Source: Oxalobacteraceae bacterium (GTDB lineage: Bacteria; Pseudomonadota; Gammaproteobacteria; Burkholderiales; Burkholderiaceae_D). From it: DNA of 35,426 nucleotides. The stretch's first letter is position 1. Each line of letters opens with the position of its first letter. Both the position numbers and the translations under genes were made by a program. Of the stretch, positions 28,570 through 35,426 are shown piece by piece. The stretch lies in the NCBI GenBank assembly GCA_947446335.1, contig CANFGA010000002.1, forward strand, positions 1 to 35,426, given 5' to 3'. The notes under the pieces were generated by a model. It was not told where the DNA came from. It was given only the letters and a program-made list of their open reading frames with translations, and ran no database searches.

Positions 28570-29955
28570 TTACTTGGCAAAGCTCTTCGAGCGCAGCCGA
28601 TCGTACTCATCTTTTCCCATCGGAACCGCGTTGGCATTGCCCAGATCGGTCATCGGAATCCGATAGGTTTCGCGGGCACTCAAGGCAGCGAGCGCGGCAA
28701 TCACGGTCACGCCGAAGGTGATTGCACCGACCGTGAACGGGATATTGAGCGCACCCGGAGGCGCCACCCAGGCGAACAATGCCGGCAGCAAGGCCGTCAC
28801 CATCGTGCCCAGATTTTGCGAAATCGCCATCGCGGAGACCCGGGTGCGCGTCGGAAACAGCTCAGGATAAAAGCTTGGAAAAACAGCATTGTAGCCTTGA
28901 TAAACCACGCCCCACATCAGCAGCGACATGCCAATGGCCAGCGGTATGTTATGGATGCTGATCGCATACAGGTAACCGAAGGACAACAGTCCCGAGCACA
29001 GCGCACCGATGACCAGCGGTGGTTTGCGACCAATTTTATCGGACAAACTGCCGACATAAGGGATCACCAGGATGGCCAGGCAATTGCCCAGGACCGGGAT
29101 CCAGAGATAAATATCCTTGGGAAAACCGATGCCGTAGCTAGGTTGCACTGCGTAAGCTGCGCCAAAGATGCTCGTGACCACCGGAATGACATTCATCAGT
29201 GCCATGCACATGACGCGCAGCATGTCTTTCCAGCTTTCCTGTACCGCCTGGATGACAGGCGCCTTGGGGCGTGCTGCTTCGCTGTTTTCTTGCACGAAGG
29301 CCGGCGTTTCATCGACAGTGCGACGGATCACAAAGCCGACGATGATCACCACGAAGCTGAGCAAGAACGGAATGCGCCAGCCCCATGAGTTGAACTCGGC
29401 CTCCGGCATGAAGTGCGCCAATGGCAAAAATACGGCAGCGGCCAGGATCTGGCCGGCCTGCACACCCTGAAGGGTAAAGCTGGCGTAATAACCGCGCCGA
29501 CCAAATGGCGCATGTTCGAGAATCATCGAACTGGCGCCGGAAATCTCACCGGCAACGGCAAAACCCTGCACCAGACGCAGGAGCACCAGCAGTGTCGGCG
29601 CGAGCATGCCTACCTGATCGTAAGTGGGCAACAATCCGACCGCCATGGTCGAGATACCCATGAGGAACATGCAGACCAGCAACACATGCTTGCGACCACG
29701 GGTATCGCCCCAATGACCCAGGACCAGAGCACCGATCGGCCTGGCGATATAACCGACGCCATAGGTTGCCAACGATGCAACCAGCGCCATCTTGGGATCA
29801 CCTTGAGGGAAAAATATCTGCGGGAAAATCAAAGCCGCAGCGGTCGCATAAATGAAGAAATCGTAGTATTCCAGTACCGAGCCTATCCATCCGCTCAGTG
29901 TTGCTTTCTTTGCTTGCTGGGTGTCGTGTGGTTTTTGTTGCTTCGTGCCAGCCAT
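28570..29955 (-). CDS. MFS transporter, metabolite:H+ symporter (MHS) type
   Basis: GWIGSVLEYYDFFIYATAAALIFPQIFFP, GHWGDTRGRKHVL; GGAGATAAAA RBS. Confidence 0.9.
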   Translation of the reverse strand: MAGTKQQKPHDTQQAKKATLSGWIGSVLEYYDFFIYATAAALIFPQIFFPQGDPKMALVASLATYGVGYIARPIGALVLGHWGDTRGRKHVLLVCMFLMGISTMAVGLLPTYDQVGMLAPTLLVLLRLVQGFAVAGEISGASSMILEHAPFGRRGYYASFTLQGVQAGQILAAAVFLPLAHFMPEAEFNSWGWRIPFLLSFVVIIVGFVIRRTVDETPAFVQENSEAARPKAPVIQAVQESWKDMLRVMCMALMNVIPVVTSIFGAAYAVQPSYGIGFPKDIYLWIPVLGNCLAILVIPYVGSLSDKIGRKPPLVIGALCSGLLSFGYLYAISIHNIPLAIGMSLLMWGVVYQGYNAVFPSFYPELFPTRTRVSAMAISQNLGTMVTALLPALFAWVAPPGALNIPFTVGAITFGVTVIAALAALSARETYRIPMTDLGNANAVPMGKDEYDRLRSKSFAK

Positions 29956-30075
29956 TTTTATCTCCTGTATGTCAAAATTGAATGTTGAATGCTTGCAGCG
30001 CATTGCGGATGCAAAAGCCTTTAACGATTCGATGTAGTGCTTTTGTAGACATGGCATCCTCCAAGATGGGTGAGT

Positions 30076-30103
30076 GGCCATTCAATCCATATATTGAATG
30101 GCC
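30076..30103. promoter_or_regulatory. Palindromic operator candidate upstream of the MHS transporter
   Basis: GGCCATTCAAT-CCATAT-ATTGAATGGCC perfect 11-bp arms, no T-tract. Confidence 0.5.
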
Positions 30104-30173
30104 GGGTAAAACAAGCCGCAAACACGCAACTGCGCGCAGCAGGCCAAGGTTCGAAAAAATTCCTTAAAGTGCG

Positions 30174-31367
30174 TTACGGCGACGCGTGACGGTAAGCGCG
30201 CGGAATCGCGATCAATGCGATCAGGCCGACCAGCGCCGAAATGACGGACATCGCGAGCACCAGCGTATTCGATGCCGGCATGCTGCTCACCGATACCAAT
30301 TGGCCGCTGATGAAGGCCGCGCCGGTGATCACGCAGCCCGATACCGCTGCCGCGCGCCCGGCCTGCAACGGAAAGGGGGCGACGGCGCCGCCTTGTCCGC
30401 ACGGCTGATGAAAGCCATGGCCCAGCATGTAGATGCATTGCGGCAGTGCCAGCGCCCACACCGTGTGCACGCCGCCCAGCCACAACAGCAACTGACTGGC
30501 ACCACCAAGCAGCGACAAGCAGGCACCGATACGCACCACTTGCGGCACCGTCCAGCGCAAGAGCGCTTGGCGACACAGCACGGTGCCAGTCAAAAATGCC
30601 AGCGAGCACAGCGCCGGCATGACACCGTAGGCGACGCCCGACATGCCGAATTCGCCGATGAAAACGAAGGGTGACAACAGCAGAAAACAGATCGCCCCGC
30701 TGAAACTGAAGCCGGCCAGCAGCGACGAGGCACGAAATTGCGCATGGCGAAAAAAACTCAAGAAACCCACGCCGCCAGTCCCGGTCGAACGCACATAGGT
30801 TTCAGAAAAACCAAAATAGACCGCCAGCCAGGCCACCAGGCCAAAACTGGCGACGACGCCTATCGTCGCTTGCCAACCCAGGTAGTGCATGACAAATCCG
30901 CCCACGATCGGACTCAGGAACCCGATGACGCTCATGCCAGTCATGCTTCTAGCCATGATTCCCAGGCCTGCGACGCCGGCGTAATTGTCGCGGATGATGG
31001 CGCGCGCGCCGATCACGCAAGTGGCGGTCGCCGCACCCTGCAGAGCGCGGCTGCCGATCAACAAGGGCAAACTGGTCGCCAGCGCGGCGGCCACGCCGCT
31101 CAGCACATACAGCCCCAACCCCCACAACAGCGTGCGACGGCGCCCGCAACGGTCGACCAGCGCACCGGCGCCCAATTGCGCCAGGCCGAATGCCAGGATG
31201 AAGGCAGTCAGCGTCCATTGCACGCGCCCAGGCAGGCCACCGAGATCGACGGAGATCGAAGGCAAAGCCGGCAGATACAGATCGGTCGCCACCGTCTGGG
31301 TGGCCAGCAGCAAGATCAGGATCAAACTCACCGGCACCGCACGCGTTGGAGGACTGGTCAATTTCAC
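30174..31367 (-). CDS. MFS transporter, Bcr/CflA type
   Basis: ATDLYLPALPSISVDLGG, GALVDRCGRRRTLLWGL, SRALQGAATATCVIGARAIIRD. Confidence 0.9.
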   Translation of the reverse strand: MKLTSPPTRAVPVSLILILLLATQTVATDLYLPALPSISVDLGGLPGRVQWTLTAFILAFGLAQLGAGALVDRCGRRRTLLWGLGLYVLSGVAAALATSLPLLIGSRALQGAATATCVIGARAIIRDNYAGVAGLGIMARSMTGMSVIGFLSPIVGGFVMHYLGWQATIGVVASFGLVAWLAVYFGFSETYVRSTGTGGVGFLSFFRHAQFRASSLLAGFSFSGAICFLLLSPFVFIGEFGMSGVAYGVMPALCSLAFLTGTVLCRQALLRWTVPQVVRIGACLSLLGGASQLLLWLGGVHTVWALALPQCIYMLGHGFHQPCGQGGAVAPFPLQAGRAAAVSGCVITGAAFISGQLVSVSSMPASNTLVLAMSVISALVGLIALIAIPRAYRHASP

Positions 31368-31486
31368 CGGATGCTGCCCCGGGCAGAGTGCCTTGAAACG
31401 GCGGCAGTGCGCGTATTTTCTGGAGTGCGCATGTTGTTTCCCAAATCGATACGAAGGTTGCTTCTCAAGTCATGCCGGCCAACGCC

Positions 31487-32374
31487 TCACGCCATCGTCG
31501 AATGGCCCGCGCTGGACTGGCGCACCTGCAGGCTGCGCCGCAGCACCTGATCGGTGACCCACTTGGCACTGGCGTGGGCACGCTGCGCGACGACCTGCGG
31601 CGACAGTTGCAAGTAATCGTCGTTGGCCACTTCAAAACTGTAATCGCCGCGGTAGCCGCTGCGATCGAGGCGACGCAGCAAGTCTGATAACTCCTTCGAA
31701 TGCGCGCCTTCGCCTGGAAACACACGCAAATGACGGGCCGTATCCATGCGTTCTTCGGCACTGCTGATGCCCGGCCACATGAAATCAGACAATTGCACCA
31801 GCGCGATTTTGTCGCTGGCAATATCGGCCAAGCCATCGGCATCGAGGCCACTGGCGAGCATGTGGAAGGTGTCGAGCACGATGCCAAGGTTGGCATGATC
31901 GGCCATCTCGACCACTTCCCACGCCTGGTCAGTGTGGTGCACATGACGGCCCCACGACAGCGCTTCAAAGCCGATGCGTACACCCAGCGGCACCGCCAGC
32001 GTCGCCAGTTTGGCCAGGTCGCGCGCAATCAGCGGCAACTCGCCGCTGGCATGAGCCGAGGTGCTGGAAGAGACCAGCAGCAACGGTGCACCGACTGCCT
32101 TGCAAGCCTGCAGCAAGTGTTTCGCAATGTCGAGCTTGTACTGATGCAACGAGCTCGATAATCCTTCATAGTCGCGCAATACTTGCAAAGCAGTCACTTG
32201 CATGCCGCTCGCGCGCACCACGCGCACTGCGTCAGCCACGCCGCCCGGATAGTCGGCCAGATCCGTGGCCCATAACGTGATTTGCGAAAAACCGGCCGCT
32301 TTTGCCGCCGCCAGCTTCGACTCCAGGGGCCCGGCCAGCGTGATGCTGTCGAGACCGAAATTGGACAGGTTCAC
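31487..32374 (-). CDS. Sugar phosphate isomerase/epimerase; 3-dehydroshikimate dehydratase-like TIM barrel domain
   Basis: GFEALSWGRHVHHTDQAWEVVEMADHANLGIVLDTFHMLASG...IALVQLSDF resembles QuiC N-terminal domain; GTG start overlapping the upstream stop. Confidence 0.8.
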   Translation of the reverse strand: MNLSNFGLDSITLAGPLESKLAAAKAAGFSQITLWATDLADYPGGVADAVRVVRASGMQVTALQVLRDYEGLSSSLHQYKLDIAKHLLQACKAVGAPLLLVSSSTSAHASGELPLIARDLAKLATLAVPLGVRIGFEALSWGRHVHHTDQAWEVVEMADHANLGIVLDTFHMLASGLDADGLADIASDKIALVQLSDFMWPGISSAEERMDTARHLRVFPGEGAHSKELSDLLRRLDRSGYRGDYSFEVANDDYLQLSPQVVAQRAHASAKWVTDQVLRRSLQVRQSSAGHSTMA

Positions 32375-33219
32375 AATGCCTCCAGCGCGCGAAACGCATC
32401 CGACGCCACGCCCGGCCAGCCGAACAGTTCGAGGTACAAGGGCGCTTGTTCGATCAGCATTTCCTTGCCCTTCTGAATTCGACAGCCGCGCGCCTGGGCT
32501 TCCACCAGCAAGCGGCTCATTTCAATTTTCATCCCGCAATCGGCCACGATGCACGATGGTGCAATCCCGTCCAGATCCAGCGGCAATGGATCGTCTGCAT
32601 GCATGCCCAACGGCGTCGAATTGACAACCAGATCGTAGCCGGCTGCGCGCGGTGCGCCGATCGCAAATTCGATCTGCGGAAATGCCACAGCCAAGCGCTC
32701 GCGCAGCGCCTCGGCTTGCCCGACCCGGTTGTCAAAAATGGCAACATGGCCCATGCCGCGCGACGCCAGCGACTCGGCGATCGCGCAGCCGACACCACCG
32801 CTGCCGACCACCAGCGCCCGCCCCTTGGTCCAATCAAACGGCATGTCAAGACAGGTGCGGTCAAAAGCGCGCACGAAGCCTTCGCCATCGATCAAGTCGC
32901 CGATGACCGTCTTGCCATCAAGCGCCTTGTAGATCGCATTGCAGGCGCCGGCCAGCACGGCGCGCTCGGTCGGCTGATCGACTGCATCGACGCTCATTGG
33001 CTTGTGCGGAATCGACACGAAGATACCGCCCACGTTCTCCATCGCCATCAGGGTGCGTACGGCGGCGCTGTAATCTTGCGGCGGCACCTTCAAGGGAATC
33101 ACGCGGGCATCGATGCCGTGCTGCATGAAATAGGCATTGAACAGCGCGGGCGCCTTGACTTGCTCGACCGGCCAGCCGATGACAGGGAAAATGCGCGTGG
33201 TACCGGAAATTTCAAGCAT
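32371..33219 (-). CDS. Shikimate dehydrogenase family protein (AroE paralog 2)
   Basis: VIGWPVEQVKAP, VSIPHKPMS, GDLIDGEGFVRAF, VGSGGVGCAIAESLA, VNSTPLGM. Confidence 0.9.
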   Translation of the reverse strand: MLEISGTTRIFPVIGWPVEQVKAPALFNAYFMQHGIDARVIPLKVPPQDYSAAVRTLMAMENVGGIFVSIPHKPMSVDAVDQPTERAVLAGACNAIYKALDGKTVIGDLIDGEGFVRAFDRTCLDMPFDWTKGRALVVGSGGVGCAIAESLASRGMGHVAIFDNRVGQAEALRERLAVAFPQIEFAIGAPRAAGYDLVVNSTPLGMHADDPLPLDLDGIAPSCIVADCGMKIEMSRLLVEAQARGCRIQKGKEMLIEQAPLYLELFGWPGVASDAFRALEAL

Positions 33220-34099
33220 GCTGTTGCTCCAGATGACTGACGACCAGTTCAAAACTGACGCCGCCTTTGTATAGTTGGGTCAAGGCACCCTTTTCGCTCG
33301 ACTGCACCAGAGCGCGATCGATGAAAACGATGCCGCGTTGTTTCAATTGCTGCACGGCGGCCAGCACATCGGGCGCGCCGAAGCCGACCCGGATCAATTG
33401 CTCGCCCCATTGCAAGCCGGCAGCTCCCTCGGGCGGCTCGACAAGTTGCAAATAAAAGCCATGGCATGGGCTTTCCAGCAACGTACCCTTGGGCAACACG
33501 CCGAAATAACGGCCTTCCGGCAGCGGCCGAAAATCCATCAATTGCTGGTAAAAATCGATCCATTCGGGCGCGCGGCCGGGTCCGATCGCTTGCACCACAC
33601 CAAAGAAATGCAAGCCGGCCAGCGCCGGCGGGTGAACCGGGGCATTCGCGATCGGCTTGAAATCGACGTCGTAGATCGAAAAATCTTCACTGAAGCGGTC
33701 GACGAAATACAGGATCGAATCGCCCGCCCCGTGCACGCCGGGAATATTCAATTCCATCGCGCCGGCACGCGTCGGTATTGGCCAGGCCCCCATCGCGATC
33801 GCATGCTGGTAAGCAGCACCGGCGTCGCGCACGCGCAAAGCGATCGCACTGATCACCGTCGACTGCGAGTCCAGATCCGATTGCGGCAAGGCGCGCGGGT
33901 CGGCGTTGACGATCACATTCATGCCGCCCTGACGGTACAAAGTGACTTCGCGCGAACGGTGGCGCGCCTGTGCGACAAAGCCCATCTGTTCGAGCAAGGC
34001 ACCCAGCGCCAGTGGCTGCGACGTCGCGTATTCGATGAATTCGATGCCATCGATGCCCAGCGGATTGTTCGGTTCCGGGTTCTGTTCTTGCGCGTTCAT
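33212..34099 (-). CDS. VOC / 4-hydroxyphenylpyruvate dioxygenase-like protein
   Basis: GIDGIEFIEYAT...LGALLEQMGFVAQARHRSREVTLYRQGGMNVIVNAD; second domain GLHFFGVVQ...GVSFELVVS. Confidence 0.82.
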   Translation of the reverse strand: MNAQEQNPEPNNPLGIDGIEFIEYATSQPLALGALLEQMGFVAQARHRSREVTLYRQGGMNVIVNADPRALPQSDLDSQSTVISAIALRVRDAGAAYQHAIAMGAWPIPTRAGAMELNIPGVHGAGDSILYFVDRFSEDFSIYDVDFKPIANAPVHPPALAGLHFFGVVQAIGPGRAPEWIDFYQQLMDFRPLPEGRYFGVLPKGTLLESPCHGFYLQLVEPPEGAAGLQWGEQLIRVGFGAPDVLAAVQQLKQRGIVFIDRALVQSSEKGALTQLYKGGVSFELVVSHLEQQHA

Positions 34100-34176
34100 G
34101 GTGGTCCTTCACTCAAATGAATAACTATTATAAAAACATCGCATAGTGAAAAATAGTGCCAAAAATCACAAATACT

Positions 34177-34207
34177 GCGACAATCGCTCAGATGGAGCGA
34201 TAATCGC
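34177..34207. promoter_or_regulatory. 31-bp near-palindrome, candidate IclR (PcaR/PcaU-type) operator
   Basis: GCGACAATCGCTC-agatg-GAGCGATAATCGC; central 7-bp arms perfect, 11 of 13 positions overall. Confidence 0.65.
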
Positions 34208-34235
34208 ACAATTAATCATAAAATGGGGGCCAGGT

Positions 34236-35018
34236 ATGAAAAAGCTGCAATTGCTGGAGGTCGAGGTCGCCAAGCGCGATCTGATCGAGGGTCTGATCAA
34301 GGGCATCGATGTGATCACCGCCTTCAACGACGATGCGGCGCGCCTGAGCGTGACCGACCTGGCGGAAAAAATCGGTCTCAGCCGCAGCGCAGCGCGCCGC
34401 TACTTGCTCACGCTGGTCCACATCGGTTTGGCCGCAACAGATGGCCGCAATTTCTGGCTCACGCCCAAGGTATTGAACCTGGGCCGCGCGTATCTGGATT
34501 CGGCGCGCCTGCCGCGCGCCATCGTGCCCTTCCTGCAGCGCCTGACACTGCAACTGCAGGAATCGACCAATTATTCCGTGCTCGAAGGCGACGATGTCGT
34601 CTATGTCAGCCGCGTCAATGCGCCGCGCCTGATGACGACCAGTTTCGAGCCGGGTACGCGCTTGCCGGCCTACACGGCGACCGCGGGCCGGGTCTTGCTG
34701 TCGGCGCTGCCCGATGATCAATTGCACGCTTACGTGGAACGGGTCGAGCTGATCGCCTTTACCCACTTGACGCTGCTGGACAAAAAACAATTGCTGCACG
34801 AAGTGTTGCAAATCCGGGAAGATGGTTTCGCCGTGACAGAGAATCAGTATGAAGTCGGCTTGCGCGGTATTTCGGTGCCGATCAAGAGCCGGCGCGGCGT
34901 GCTGATCGGGGCGCTCAGCATATCGATGATGATTGCCAACAGCTCAAAAGCGGAAGCGATGGCCAAATGCGTGCCTGCGCTGCAGGCAACGGCCAACACG
35001 CTGATGCAATGGGTTTGA
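34236..35018 (+). CDS. IclR-family regulator of the PcaR/PcaU/PobR subgroup
   Basis: LIEGLIKGIDVITAFNDDAARLSVTDLAEKIGLSRSAARRYLLTLVHIGLA; RBS GGGGGCCAGGT. Confidence 0.87.
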   Translation: MKKLQLLEVEVAKRDLIEGLIKGIDVITAFNDDAARLSVTDLAEKIGLSRSAARRYLLTLVHIGLAATDGRNFWLTPKVLNLGRAYLDSARLPRAIVPFLQRLTLQLQESTNYSVLEGDDVVYVSRVNAPRLMTTSFEPGTRLPAYTATAGRVLLSALPDDQLHAYVERVELIAFTHLTLLDKKQLLHEVLQIREDGFAVTENQYEVGLRGISVPIKSRRGVLIGALSISMMIANSSKAEAMAKCVPALQATANTLMQWV

Positions 35019-35055
35019 TCAGCATGCTGGCGCTCGGCTGCAGTCTGCAACCGAA

Positions 35056-35426
35056 TCAGGCCGCTTCGTTTTGCTGGGCTTGGGACGCCATCCGCGCCGC
35101 CGCATTCAACGCGCCATAAGCATCGTAATGGTCAGTGCGCTGAACCAGTTCGAAGAAAAAGCGATCGGCGTGATTCTCGGTGTAGATGTGAAAATAATCA
35201 CCATCGGCCGAGCGATCGAACACGATGCCAAGCAGACGCATGCGATCAACCAAGGCGCCATCGAGGTCGTGGCGCGCGATCAAGTCGTCATAGTAATTGA
35301 CTGAAATGGGGACAAATTGCACGCCCTGGCTGCGCATCTGGGCCACGGTGGCAAAAATGTCGCAGCAAGCGAACGCGATGTGGTGCACGCTGCCGCTGCC
35401 GATCGCTTCGATCACCCTGGCGGTGC
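35056..35426 (-). CDS. quiC: C-terminal part of a bifunctional 3-dehydroshikimate dehydratase/HPPD-like protein (QuiC type), truncated by the window edge
   Basis: VIEAIGSGSVHHIAFACCDIFATVAQMRSQGVQFVPISVNYYDDLIARHDLD...DYFHIYTENHADRFFFELVQR; frame open to the last base. Confidence 0.75.
   Translation of the reverse strand, partial: TARVIEAIGSGSVHHIAFACCDIFATVAQMRSQGVQFVPISVNYYDDLIARHDLDGALVDRMRLLGIVFDRSADGDYFHIYTENHADRFFFELVQRTDHYDAYGALNAAARMASQAQQNEAA

Overview
High-GC proteobacterial window, probably Burkholderiales-like by gene content (inference). It is dense with catabolic genes and has no tRNA, rRNA, CRISPR or transposon signal that I could see. The left 7 kb is a protocatechuate ortho-cleavage module: pcaD-pcaI-pcaJ-pcaF (+), pcaH-pcaG (-), a PcaQ-type LysR (+) and a porin (-). 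The right end is a 3-dehydroshikimate/shikimate-type module: a stand-alone QuiC-like TIM barrel, an AroE paralog, an HPPD/VOC protein, an IclR regulator, and the C-terminus of a bifunctional QuiC at the edge. Between them (about 7-28 kb) is an unusual island. It holds a livK-F-G-M-H ABC importer with an SDR in front, a second SDR, three paralogous KstD-like ring-desaturase flavoproteins, two NIPSNAP proteins each next to a flavoprotein, a second AroE paralog, a Gfo/Idh oxidoreductase, an acyl-CoA dehydrogenase, a CoA-transferase, a TIM-barrel isomerase, and PobR-like AraC and IclR regulators. My main hypothesis is that this is an incompletely described pathway that desaturates/aromatises (hydroxy/oxo)cycloaliphatic acids and feeds protocatechuate. 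A recurring two-dyad operator (TGGAA-N5-TTCCA-like sites, starts exactly 18 bp apart) occurs upstream of four transcription units in the island and appears to define an IclR-type regulon. Other direct observations: a 31-bp near-palindrome upstream of the second IclR gene, a LysR-type box overlapping the pcaQ start codon, a four-unit 11-bp tandem repeat abutting an SDR stop codon, an overlapping 35-codon upstream ORF, and several hairpin terminators.
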